A stretch of 64,000 nt of DNA from Solemya velum gill symbiont (GCF_000787395.1 NZ_JRAA01000001.1:930001-994000), one strand, 5' to 3'; shown: positions 28,926-38,478, numbered from the stretch's first letter. Notes: a model not told the origin generated them from the sequence alone. Numbers and translations: made by a program.

Positions 28926-30286
28926 CAGGCTGTTGCCTTCCTGTTTTCATTGTTAATGCTCTTTGCGATACGGAAGTACTGCACCAGCGGAATATTCGAA
29001 GGACAGACAAAACTGCAGCAACCGCATTCAAAACAGCTGTTGAGATTGAACTTCTCCTGCATCGCCGTGTATTCACGCTTCTCGGCGAGCCACACCATCT
29101 GGGCGGGATTGAGGCGCATCGGGCAGGCATCCACGCAACGGCCGCACTTGATACAGGGAAACCGGGTGCCACGCTCACCTTGCTCTTCAATGAATCTGCG
29201 CTCCCGGAATACCAGCACACCCGAGGTGCCCTTGGTGACAGGAACCTCCAGTGAGGCGATTGACATACCCATCATGGGGCCACCCATGATGACCTCTTCA
29301 TATTCGGCTTCCACCCCCACCTGCTCGAGGATAAAACTGACCGGAGTACCAATCGGCACAAGATAGTTACCCGCCTTCTCCATGCCGGATCCGCTCACAG
29401 TGATCACCCTTTCGGTCAAGCCCTCACCGCTGGGCAGAAGCCTGCCAAGCTGTGCCAAAGTACCAACATTGTTGACCACCACACCAACATCAATAGGCAG
29501 CCCACCAACCGGAACCTCGAGTCCAAGCAGTGATTTGAGCAGCATCTTTTCAGCGCCTTGTGGATACTTGGTTTCCACCAATTCGACACTGATCGGATCG
29601 TTATCCGTCAGCTTTTCACGCAGTAGCCGGGCCGCATCGGCCTTGTTATCCTCGATACCGATGATCGCCCGCTTCGCTCCCGTGATGCGCAGGGCATAGC
29701 GAACGCCCTGGAGCAGATTCTCTGGTTGCTCAAGCATGACACGATGGTCGCAAGTCAGGTAAGGCTCACATTCACAGCCGTTGACTACCAGCACCTCGGC
29801 CTGCTTCTCCTCGGGCACCTGCAGTTTCACATGCGAAGGGAAGGCAGCACCTCCAAGCCCGGCAAGGCCGCTGTTCTGCACTCGCTTGATGAGCTCGTCC
29901 CTGTCCAGTTGCATCGGATCCACGGGATAGCTCTCCAGCACCTGTTGCGAGGCCGCCTCGTAGACCTTGATGACGATCGACAATACCTTTGGACCTGCCG
30001 CACTGTGCATCAGGTCAATCGCCTCGACGATACCGGTAGCAGGAGCATGCACGGGCACTGAGAAAAAACCGTCAGCTTCTGCAATCAGCTGTCCGCGAAC
30101 AACCTCCTGTCCGGCCTTGACCACTGGCACAGCGGGCGCACCGATATGCTGGGACACGGGCACGATCAGTCGCGGAGCAAAAGCCATCCGCCTGATCTCC
30201 TTATCGCACGTTATTCCCTTGTGATAGTCAGGGTGTACACCGTGCTCGAAATGGCCCTTGCGAAACCTGTTAAACAACGGGAACAT
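28925..30286 (-). CDS. rnfC: Rnf electron transport complex subunit C
   Basis: Peripheral NADH-handling subunit (453 aa from the ATG at 30286; a GTG at 30301 gives 5 more residues). Visible: the N-terminal RnfC head (GVHPDYHKGITCDKEIRR), a biotin-lipoyl-like segment about 45-80, the NADH/FMN region GLGGAAFPSHVKLQ (about 145-158) and VVVNNVGTLAQLG, and two 4Fe-4S sites near the C terminus, CIKCGRCVDACPMRL and CFECGCCSFVCPSNI (about 378-430). It starts only 15 nt after the stop of the +1-frame ferredoxin domain of PFOR, evidence that translation normally runs through that domain. Confidence 0.95.
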   Translation of the reverse strand: MFPLFNRFRKGHFEHGVHPDYHKGITCDKEIRRMAFAPRLIVPVSQHIGAPAVPVVKAGQEVVRGQLIAEADGFFSVPVHAPATGIVEAIDLMHSAAGPKVLSIVIKVYEAASQQVLESYPVDPMQLDRDELIKRVQNSGLAGLGGAAFPSHVKLQVPEEKQAEVLVVNGCECEPYLTCDHRVMLEQPENLLQGVRYALRITGAKRAIIGIEDNKADAARLLREKLTDNDPISVELVETKYPQGAEKMLLKSLLGLEVPVGGLPIDVGVVVNNVGTLAQLGRLLPSGEGLTERVITVSGSGMEKAGNYLVPIGTPVSFILEQVGVEAEYEEVIMGGPMMGMSIASLEVPVTKGTSGVLVFRERRFIEEQGERGTRFPCIKCGRCVDACPMRLNPAQMVWLAEKREYTAMQEKFNLNSCFECGCCSFVCPSNIPLVQYFRIAKSINNENRKATA

Positions 30287-30301
30287 AAAAGTCAGTTCCA
30301 C

Positions 30302-30625
30302 CTACTGGTACTTCGCGGCCCGTTGCACCAGCTTCTCCAGGCCCGGTTCATCCGGGTTGAAAGGTGTTCCAGGGTGCAGGCAACCGGCCGTGCATTTCTC
30401 CGCGGCCCTGACAATATCCTTGAATGCGCCACCGGTCGGATTGATCACGACGGCCTGCTTGTTGTCATCATAGGCGAAGATATTCGGATTGATCTCTATG
30501 CACTCATCACAGGTTGTGCACTCGGGCGTTTCTACCCAGACGGGTTCAAAGTCCGTCGCACCATTGCCGCCACCTGCTGCTGTGGCAGCCGTGCCAGTGT
30601 CTCCTGTTGCACCATCCAGCAGGCC
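30302..30625 (-). pseudogene. Ferredoxin domain in +1 frame, displaced C-terminal part of PFOR
   Basis: Continuing from the PFOR gene in the +1 frame gives about 107 codons: a Gly/Ala/Thr linker (GLLDGATGDTGTAATAAGGG), then a small 4Fe-4S ferredoxin with CTTCDECIEINPNIFAYDD and EKCTAGCLHPGTPF, ending in TAG at 30302. No ATG, GTG or TTG precedes the first Cys in this frame (a TGA blocks it upstream), so it cannot be a separate gene with an ordinary start. Removing one base (T30626 on the plus strand) joins MAAG directly to GLLDG in a natural way. Sequencing error, a true mutation or recoding are all possible. Confidence 0.8.
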
Positions 30626-33600
30626 TGCCGGCCGCCATACCCATGAGCGTGGCAGTCAGCTGCTGTGCCACCTCGGCCTTGGCCGTGAGTTTGACCTCAT
30701 CCATGTTGACGACCTGGTCGACACCAGCCAATGACTTGAGCTGGCGCCAGAAGCTGCGACGCTCCTCTGTTGACTTGACCATCTCCTGCGATACCAGCAC
30801 CCGCATCAGGCGGTTCTTGCCATCCACGCCCCAGATATAGGGAAACATACCATCACGCTCATCCTCGTCCAGGTCGATGAACTCATGCAGTTGAATCATG
30901 CTGTCGTTCCAGGTTTCCGGTGGCGCCTGGCGGAAGTTTTTGCGGAAACGCCCCTCTGTCATGGCGAAATCGGCAAAGGTCATGGGCACATCCATATCCT
31001 TCTCTTCACCCTCTTCGTCAATGTAATTCAGCGTATAGGTGGGCCAATCCTCGTCAAGCGACGGGTTACCCTCGATATCTGAACAATCCATCAGGGTTTC
31101 GCCAGCATCCGGATCGTAGCGAAACAGCGGGTAGGCGCGTGATTCGACCGCCATTTTGCTCTGCGCCTCGGAGGCATCGTCGCCCACGCCGTGTTCCGGT
31201 TGGCACACGGCATAGAGATTGAACAAGGCTGGGCGACGACTGTTGAGGCCGTCAACGAAACCTTCGATCATGTGTGTCATGTTGGATATCGCGCCCTGCA
31301 GTACATATGAGGTACGGTGCGCCATACCGATCAGGCTGATCTCCTTGCGAATCTCCTCTTTACCTTTCCAGGCCTTGCCGTACGGTGCCATATCAGACAC
31401 CTGGCCGATGAAACCTGAAGTACATGCCTGGCCGCCGGTATTGGAGTAGACCTGGGTATCAAGCACCAGCATCTTGACCGGCATACCTGACATCAGGGCA
31501 CGCGACAGGTTCTGGAAACCGATGTCATACATGGCGCCATCACCGCCGACAGCAACAACCGGCGGGCACAGGTGCCACTCGTCATCACTGAACTGCTTCC
31601 AGTTGAAGTAAGTGAAGAAGTTGTTGTGCTCGGCAGGGTCATACTTGTCAGCAAGGATGAGCTCGGCCTTGCGAATCGCCTTGAAGCCCCCGGCCATTTT
31701 TGCCATGTGGCCTTCGAAGATACCCATCGCCATGGATGGTGCATCCTGGAACAGGTGGTTGGCCCACGGGAATGGATAAGGGTTATAGGGGAAAGTTGAA
31801 CCCCACACCGAGGTACAGCCGGTTGCGTTGATGATGCCCATCTCTGCACGACCCTGTTTTGTCTGACCCTCGGTATATTTCCACTTGAGATCACGCAATG
31901 CATCGAGCAGGGCAGTGATCTCCTTGAGCCACTCCTGGTTCAACGGGCGAGTGTCGCTATCTTCTTCCAGCGTGTGCGACAGCGTGCCAAGAGTAAGATC
32001 CTGCTCTTGGTTGCTATCAATGGCATTGCGGAAAGCCTCGGTGTTATCCAGATCGATATTGTCGGCAAGCGTCATGCACACCCTTGTTTCCAGCTGGTTA
32101 ATCAGCCCGTCAATCTTTTCCAGATGGTTCTGGATGCGTGGCTGCAACAGTGCGGTAACAGTTGCGGTGAACAGGTGCACACTGGTTTTTTCACCACAGC
32201 CAAGACAGGCGCCGTCACCCGACAACATTGCATTGTAGTTGCGCTTGTCCAGCAGCAGGGTTTCCAGCGCTCCAATCTTTTCATCGAGATCATCGATACG
32301 GATAAAGTCCGGATTGGTGCTGGGCAGATCGAGCCAGTAATTCCACTCCCTGCGCATGCGCTCAATGCTCTCCTCCGTCTGGGTTACCGCAATCAACGCC
32401 TCATCGTCACAAACATCGATACACTCCATACAGCCCTTGCAGGTGTAGGGATTGATGGTAACGGAGAAGAGTCCGCCACTACCTTTCTGACGCTTCTCAC
32501 GTGTCGAGTAGTAGGGCTTGGTAATTGAGAAGCGGAAGTCACCAATGGTCTCCATCAGGCGGGTAAATTCACGCTCCAGGCTCTCTCGCTCTTTGCCTTG
32601 CAGCTCAGACTCGGCCAGTGTTTCAAGAACTGCATGATCGATCAGCTTACTGACATCCGCCTCTTCGCCGTTCTGCTCGATCAGGTCTCTCAGTTTTTTC
32701 TCAACGCTTCGCACCTCGCGACGCAGGAAGCGTGTCGGATTGCCACCGCGCTCGATTCGCATGATGGTTGAGTTGAATATCTCGGAGATAGAGTTGACCA
32801 GGCCGGGTATCGCGCTATCCGGGCAGACACTGTAGCAATCACCACACGCGGTACATTTTTCCGCAATGAACTCCGGGTACTCGAAGCGAATCTGTGTCAT
32901 GTCGCGGTAAAAACCTGTTGCCACCGGCGTCAGGCCGGTCGCCATGTAGGGGTCGGCGAGGTTGTCGTTGCCCTTTCCTGAAATGTAGAAGCTGCCGGTC
33001 TGCTCCCAGAAGCGGTGAATATCGGAAAGACGGCCATCCCCCTCAGGCAACTGCTTGAGCATGACGGGCAAGTTGCTCGCTTGCCTGCGTACCTCGTCCG
33101 GGGTGACACCAACAGTTTTTTCAGTAATCTCGACAATCTCGTCAAAGCCGCGGCGCACGACCTTGAGGTTGTCCTGGACCACGCGCGCACCCTTGCTACC
33201 AAACTTGTCCTGCAACTGATTTTCGATCGCATCGAGGAGGGTCTCCTCGGTCATGTTGTTGCGCTCCATCAGTGGGGAAGCAGCAAAGAACGCACCCTGG
33301 AAGGCGTTGCCTTGCATACGGAACTGCAATTCAGGATTGGTGGCCTCTTCCCTCGCTATCCTGAAACCGTCAACGTAATAAATGCGGATGCCGTGTTCAA
33401 CGATGTACTGCTGTGCCTGGCGTGGAATCTGTGCCCACACCTCCTCGGGTGTATCCAGGTTGCTCTGGATAATGAATACGCCGCCATTGTCGAGTCCATG
33501 CAGCGGGTTGGAGTGCTGGAATACATTCGGATCAGGGGATAACACCACGTCAACGTAATGGTACTCGCAATTCAGACGGATCGGTTCGGGGGCCGCAGAG

Positions 33601-35216
33601 AGATAGTATGTCGTCGGCTGGCCTTTCTTCTCCGAGCCATACTTTGGATTCGCCTTGATATCAAAACCGAGGAGCTCGTAGAGTGTCATGACAAGGTTCT
33701 TGCCGGTCGTTATGGCTCCCCATCCGCCAACCGAGTGCATGCGCACGGTAATCGAGCCTTCGGGCATCAGGTTGGGATTCTCGCTGCCGTCAATGGCAAG
33801 ATCCTTGATCTGCGGATAACTCGACACCAGGTCGGTGAGGTGAATCTCCTGTTTCGGTGTTGCGGCCTCGCGGTAAAATTCGATACCGAGATAGAAGAAA
33901 CGCTTGTTCTTGCCATCCGGCAGCATGTTCTCGATCGCACCGATGAGCGCGGAAGGTTGCAGGTCGCGGCTGCCAAGACCATAACTGCCTGAATAGAGAG
34001 CCGGAGCATCACTTGCCTTGCTGTAACTCACATAATCGGGGAATGGAAGCTCTCCGTCTGCCGTGCCGTTTTCCAGGCTCTTGGCAATCACCGAACGCAC
34101 CTCGCGCATGACAGGCAAATCTTCAGCCAGCGGCTGATCGGTACGCTCCAGTACCACGCAGCCCTTTTTGCCCTTCAGCACCTTGCTGACGAGATCACCG
34201 GGGAACGGACGGTACATGGTGAGATTGATCACACCAACCTTGAGCTTGCGTGTCTCACGCAGATAGTCAACAACAGCCTCGGCCTGCACGATCATGCTGC
34301 CCTGGCCGAAAATGACATACTCGGCGTCATCACAGCGATACTCGGCAATACGCCCGTAACTGCGGCCGGTGAGTTCAGTGTACTCAGCCATCACCTCTTC
34401 GCTAATGTCACGGATGTGGTCGAAAAAATAGGGGCGCTGTGCTGCGGTTGCCTGCATGTAGGCATCCTGGTTCTGCACCGTGCCCGCTACCATCGGATTA
34501 TCGACTGTCCAGACTTCCGGAACACGGCGGCGCTTCGGACCGTAGATCATCTCCTGTGCAGGAGTCGGGCAATCAATCATGTCGGCCGGATAGCCGAGAA
34601 ACTCTTCGATAAGTTCACGCTCTGGTACCTGCAATGGCTCGATCAGGTGAGTCGTCAAAAATCCATCCTGGGCGACAGCGGCAGGTGTTAACGACAGTTC
34701 GGCGATCTTGCGTGCAATCAGGTTAAGATCGGCTGCTTCCTGTGCATCTTTGGAAAAGACCTGGAAGAAACCGGTATCGTCGATACAGTGGTAATCATCA
34801 TGTCCGCAGTGCACATTCAGGCTCGCCTTGGTAATTGCACGGCAGCCGATGTTGAGAATGTAGGGCAGGCGCTTGCCGACAGCGGCGTAAAGCGACTCGT
34901 GCATGAAAGCAACACCCTGCGCGGAAGAGAAGTTTGTTGCACGCAATCCCGACATCGACATGCCTGCTGTCAACGCGGCGGCGGCATGTTCAGATTCAGG
35001 TTCGACAAAAATCAACGGCTGCCCGGCAGTATTGACATGTCCTTTGGCAACCTCTTCAGCCCAGTATTCGCCCATCTGTGTCGATGGCGTAATCGGGTAG
35101 GCGCCCGCTGCATCAGAGGCTTCGCGCTCGCACATGATGACAGCAGCGTTGCCGTCCATCGCCATGCGCGTACCCGGGTACTTGACAGCTGGTTTTGATT
35201 TCTTGTTTCCGAACAT
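30546..35216 (-). CDS. Pyruvate:ferredoxin (flavodoxin) oxidoreductase, very long form
   Basis: Single-chain PFOR, which interconverts pyruvate + CoA and acetyl-CoA + CO2 with ferredoxin (1556 aa, against about 1170-1200 for NifJ). Domain order as NifJ: alpha (AYPITPSTQMGEYW, about 38-52), domain II (about 240-420), gamma (HSVGGWGAITTGKNL, about 500), two-cluster ferredoxin domain (CTACGDCYSVC near 789, CKGCMECIDVC near 925) and the TPP domain (GDGACLGCGEK near 1005, GDGAMYDIGFQNL near 1230, NTGGQACTSG). Helical insertions separate the two Fe-S motifs and split the start of the TPP domain. The last 24 codons (AGWCNRRHWHGC...) are the wrong frame: a ferredoxin domain continues in +1. Start ATG with GAGAGG; 27 nt after rnfB. 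Confidence 0.93.
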   Translation of the reverse strand: MFGNKKSKPAVKYPGTRMAMDGNAAVIMCEREASDAAGAYPITPSTQMGEYWAEEVAKGHVNTAGQPLIFVEPESEHAAAALTAGMSMSGLRATNFSSAQGVAFMHESLYAAVGKRLPYILNIGCRAITKASLNVHCGHDDYHCIDDTGFFQVFSKDAQEAADLNLIARKIAELSLTPAAVAQDGFLTTHLIEPLQVPERELIEEFLGYPADMIDCPTPAQEMIYGPKRRRVPEVWTVDNPMVAGTVQNQDAYMQATAAQRPYFFDHIRDISEEVMAEYTELTGRSYGRIAEYRCDDAEYVIFGQGSMIVQAEAVVDYLRETRKLKVGVINLTMYRPFPGDLVSKVLKGKKGCVVLERTDQPLAEDLPVMREVRSVIAKSLENGTADGELPFPDYVSYSKASDAPALYSGSYGLGSRDLQPSALIGAIENMLPDGKNKRFFYLGIEFYREAATPKQEIHLTDLVSSYPQIKDLAIDGSENPNLMPEGSITVRMHSVGGWGAITTGKNLVMTLYELLGFDIKANPKYGSEKKGQPTTYYLSAAPEPIRLNCEYHYVDVVLSPDPNVFQHSNPLHGLDNGGVFIIQSNLDTPEEVWAQIPRQAQQYIVEHGIRIYYVDGFRIAREEATNPELQFRMQGNAFQGAFFAASPLMERNNMTEETLLDAIENQLQDKFGSKGARVVQDNLKVVRRGFDEIVEITEKTVGVTPDEVRRQASNLPVMLKQLPEGDGRLSDIHRFWEQTGSFYISGKGNDNLADPYMATGLTPVATGFYRDMTQIRFEYPEFIAEKCTACGDCYSVCPDSAIPGLVNSISEIFNSTIMRIERGGNPTRFLRREVRSVEKKLRDLIEQNGEEADVSKLIDHAVLETLAESELQGKERESLEREFTRLMETIGDFRFSITKPYYSTREKRQKGSGGLFSVTINPYTCKGCMECIDVCDDEALIAVTQTEESIERMRREWNYWLDLPSTNPDFIRIDDLDEKIGALETLLLDKRNYNAMLSGDGACLGCGEKTSVHLFTATVTALLQPRIQNHLEKIDGLINQLETRVCMTLADNIDLDNTEAFRNAIDSNQEQDLTLGTLSHTLEEDSDTRPLNQEWLKEITALLDALRDLKWKYTEGQTKQGRAEMGIINATGCTSVWGSTFPYNPYPFPWANHLFQDAPSMAMGIFEGHMAKMAGGFKAIRKAELILADKYDPAEHNNFFTYFNWKQFSDDEWHLCPPVVAVGGDGAMYDIGFQNLSRALMSGMPVKMLVLDTQVYSNTGGQACTSGFIGQVSDMAPYGKAWKGKEEIRKEISLIGMAHRTSYVLQGAISNMTHMIEGFVDGLNSRRPALFNLYAVCQPEHGVGDDASEAQSKMAVESRAYPLFRYDPDAGETLMDCSDIEGNPSLDEDWPTYTLNYIDEEGEEKDMDVPMTFADFAMTEGRFRKNFRQAPPETWNDSMIQLHEFIDLDEDERDGMFPYIWGVDGKNRLMRVLVSQEMVKSTEERRSFWRQLKSLAGVDQVVNMDEVKLTAKAEVAQQLTATLMGMAAGRPAGWCNRRHWHGCHSSRWRQWCDGL

Positions 35217-35243
35217 TGTTGATGCCTCTCGGATTAGTAATGA

Positions 35244-35687
35244 TTATGCACGGCGCAGCGGCAAGGCTTGCTTGCGAATAATGCTTTTTGCCTTTGCCCC
35301 TTTCTCGATTTCGTCTTTCTGGTTAATCCAGACAATGGCTCCCGTCGGACAGCGTTCAATGCCGACCCTGGAAGCAAGAGCATTCTTTCTGTAGTCGATA
35401 ACTGCAAGGTTATCTTTGATCGTAATCAGCCCTTCAGGTGAGTCAGTGGCACAGCGTTCGCATGCAGTACAGGCGACTTCACATTCAATCTCGGCGTCGT
35501 CATCTGAATCGAGATTTTTGCAGGCTACCCACAACCGGTGGCTCACCGGGTGCAGTTCAAAAAGCTGTCTCGGGCAGATCTCGACGCAGTCGCCACAGGC
35601 CGTGCACTTCTCGCTGTCCACAATCGGCAATTGCCTTGCTGTTATCGTGCGAGTTGACAGTGCATTGCCCTGGCTGGACATCACCAA
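35244..35687 (-). CDS. rnfB: RnfB-like protein, C-terminal ferredoxin part (frameshifted)
   Basis: The open frame covers the ferredoxin half of an RnfB-type protein. Real coding probably begins near 35630, where it takes over from the N-terminal fragment; the first 20 or so codons of the frame overlap that fragment and look non-coding. Visible: LPIVDSEKCTACGDCVEICP (first 4Fe-4S site), CEVACTACERCATDSP (second, with one Cys-Pro step altered to DSP), and RCPTGAIVW near the end. A basic tail ends KQALPLRRA. Sites of this kind pass electrons from soluble ferredoxin to the Rnf core. Adjacent to PFOR (27 nt), the likely ferredoxin reducer. Confidence 0.75.
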   Translation of the reverse strand: MVMSSQGNALSTRTITARQLPIVDSEKCTACGDCVEICPRQLFELHPVSHRLWVACKNLDSDDDAEIECEVACTACERCATDSPEGLITIKDNLAVIDYRKNALASRVGIERCPTGAIVWINQKDEIEKGAKAKSIIRKQALPLRRA

Positions 35688-35901
35688 CGATCAGTTTTTC
35701 TGCGAAAATACGGCAGCCGGCCTCGCCACAGGCGCCGCAGTTGGTATGCGGAAGGGCGGATTCAACCTCATCGATGCGAGGATCCTGGAAGACGAACAGG
35801 AAGCGGTTCGCAATAACCAGCAAAGCGGCAAGAACAACGCCAAGGGCAAGCATATACCCAAGGGCAATGGCCATGTCCGAATTGAAGATCGTCGAAATCA
35901 C
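35557..35901 (-). CDS. rnfB: RnfB-like protein, N-terminal membrane and first Fe-S part (frameshifted)
   Basis: A GTG at 35901 with AGGAG at 5 nt starts a frame with one membrane helix (ALGYMLALGVVLAALLVIA, about 12-31) and the RnfB cluster motif TNCGACGEAGC...QC (Cx2Cx4Cx16C, about 54-80). From about codon 85 onward (DCGQREVHGLW...) the reading is wrong and ends at 35557, while the ferredoxin domain continues in the +1 frame. One extra base around 35625-35645 explains both. RnfB is the entry point for ferredoxin electrons. Its place before PFOR, not next to rnfA or rnfC, is unusual. Confidence 0.78.
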   Translation of the reverse strand: MISTIFNSDMAIALGYMLALGVVLAALLVIANRFLFVFQDPRIDEVESALPHTNCGACGEAGCRIFAEKLIVGDVQPGQCTVNSHDNSKAIADCGQREVHGLWRLRRDLPETAF

Positions 35902-35967
35902 CGCCACTCCTGTATTTCGCACCGCACAAATCGACTAACAAATTACTGTGCCTAGTGCAATGCAACA

Positions 35968-35981
35968 ATGACATACATCAA
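35968..35981 (-). promoter_or_regulatory. Possible FNR/CRP-like site upstream of rnfB
   Basis: On the minus strand TTGAT-GTAT-GTCAT matches one half of the FNR consensus (TTGATnnnnATCAA) exactly and the other in 3 of 5 positions. Its centre is about 73 nt before the chosen rnfB start. Anaerobic control of the rnf-PFOR cluster would make sense, but a single degenerate site is weak evidence. Confidence 0.3.
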
Positions 35982-36143
35982 TAGAATTTCATTATACACT
36001 CTACCCGAAATGGATAGGCTGGCCTTCCCAAATGACATAATTCAGTGAGGCCGCGGGGAGTGACGAGCGGTAAGAGACGTGCAGAAGGGCGGGAGAAGTT
36101 CCCGCACAGCCAAAAGGAGCGATGGATGAGATACCTGATTCAG

Positions 36144-36506
36144 TCAGGTCAGTGCATCACGGAGATTCGTATCGATCCACTCGGTAATCCAGTGCATCGG
36201 TTTCGCGCTTGAGAAACGCGCAACTTCCTCACCTTGCCAGAATGCGATCACGGTCGGAAAACCACGCACCAGGTATTTGCCCGCGAGACGCATGTTCTCG
36301 CCCTCGTCCACCTCCAGCTTGGCCAGCTCTACTGCACCATCATGCTCCTCAATCGCTCGATAGAGATGTGGCGCAAGCGCATGACAAGGCCCGCACCAGT
36401 CAGCCCAGAAATCAACCAGAACGGGTTTTGTTGCAGAGGCATCGAGAACACGTGCCTGGAAGTCATGTTCGTCGACGTCGAATATCGCCTTACTTTCAGT
36501 TTTCAT
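36144..36506 (-). CDS. Thioredoxin-fold protein (co-chaperone-like thioredoxin)
   Basis: A 120-aa cytoplasmic thioredoxin with the active site FWADWCGPCHALAPHL (CGPC, about residues 38-41) and the cis-Pro loop GFPTVIAFW. The start at 36506 (MKTESKAIFDV) is preferred; the open frame upstream runs through a tandem repeat and is not coding. The N-terminal strand FDVDEHDFQARVLDAS and the acidic surface resemble the first domain of YbbN-type proteins rather than TrxA, but the TPR-like tail of YbbN is missing. Divergent from hemB; downstream of it on the same strand lies the rnf-PFOR cluster 220 nt away. Confidence 0.85.
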   Translation of the reverse strand: MKTESKAIFDVDEHDFQARVLDASATKPVLVDFWADWCGPCHALAPHLYRAIEEHDGAVELAKLEVDEGENMRLAGKYLVRGFPTVIAFWQGEEVARFSSAKPMHWITEWIDTNLRDALT

Positions 36507-36540
36507 CGATTTGGGTAAAAAATAGAAAGGCGTAGGGTAC

Positions 36541-36565
36541 AAGGTGCAAGGTGCAAGGTGCAAGG
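36541..36565. repeat. Heptamer tandem repeat AAGGTGC
   Basis: Three perfect copies of AAGGTGC (36541-36561) followed by a partial AAGG, with a related GGTAC just before. It lies in the 133-nt gap between the divergent thioredoxin and hemB genes. Such in-register heptamers can change copy number by slippage. Its place suggests a neutral spacer or a phase-variable spacing element for one promoter. Confidence 0.75.
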
Positions 36566-36612
36566 GCATGACTGACAAGTGCATCCAACAACAGTTACAA
36601 TGCTAAGGTTGA

Positions 36613-37659
<1,047 letters not shown>

Positions 37660-37665
37660 AAGAGT

Positions 37666-38478
37666 ATGTTCTGTAAATATGCCGTGATTGGCAACCCTAT
37701 TGAACACAGCAAGTCGCCAGAAATTCATGCCGCCTTTGCCGAGCAAACCGGTGAAGAGGTGCTCTATACCCGCATCCTCGGCGACATGGAAGATTTTAAC
37801 GGCGACGTACATGATTTTCTGAATGACGGCGGCTGCGGTCTCAATGTCACGGTACCTTTCAAGGAACGCGCCTTTCAGATGGTTGACGACCTCAGCGAAC
37901 GTGCTGAACTTGCCGGATCGGTGAATACACTAATTGTGGCTACAGGCAATGAACTGCGTGGCGATAACACGGATGGTGTCGGCCTGATCACAGACCTGGC
38001 GAAAAATCACGGTTTTGAATTCACCGGCAAACGTATCCTCGTCGTTGGGGCGGGTGGAGCCACTCGCGGCATCATCGCGCCACTGCTCTACAAGAATCCC
38101 GTTTCAGTCACCATCGTCAATCGTACTGTCTCCCGTGCCGAGGAGCTTGCTCTCCGTTTTGTCAATTATGGCCCCGTCGCCGCGTGCGGTTTCGATCAAC
38201 TTGGCGGTAAATTTGATCTCATCATCAATGCCACCTCGGCCGGTATCCATGGAGAGGTGCCGCCTCTTCCGGACGGGTTGCTGGCAGAAGATGGATGGAC
38301 ATACGACATGATGTACAGCAACGAGCCAACCGCATTCGTCAAATGGGGCAAGGCACAAGGCGCAGCAATCTCTCTTGACGGTCTCGGTATGCTGGTAGAA
38401 CAGGCGGCGGAATCCTTCTGGTTATGGCGCGGTGTACGCCCTGACACTGCACCAGTGATTGCCATGCTGCGCGAATGA
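37666..38478 (+). CDS. aroE: Shikimate dehydrogenase (NADP+)
   Basis: Reduces 3-dehydroshikimate to shikimate with NADPH in aromatic amino acid synthesis (270 aa, usual length). Substrate domain: GNPIEHSKSPEIHAAFAEQ (about 9-27) with the SxS motif; LNVTVPFKERAF holds the catalytic Lys; GDNTDGVGL the Asp. NADP domain: GAGGATRGIIAPL (about 127-139) and the NRT phosphate-binding NRTVSRAEELA. The C terminus LDGLGMLVEQAAESF is typical. Starts 6 nt after hemB; overlaps rlmH by 4 nt. Confidence 0.97.
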   Translation: MFCKYAVIGNPIEHSKSPEIHAAFAEQTGEEVLYTRILGDMEDFNGDVHDFLNDGGCGLNVTVPFKERAFQMVDDLSERAELAGSVNTLIVATGNELRGDNTDGVGLITDLAKNHGFEFTGKRILVVGAGGATRGIIAPLLYKNPVSVTIVNRTVSRAEELALRFVNYGPVAACGFDQLGGKFDLIINATSAGIHGEVPPLPDGLLAEDGWTYDMMYSNEPTAFVKWGKAQGAAISLDGLGMLVEQAAESFWLWRGVRPDTAPVIAMLRE

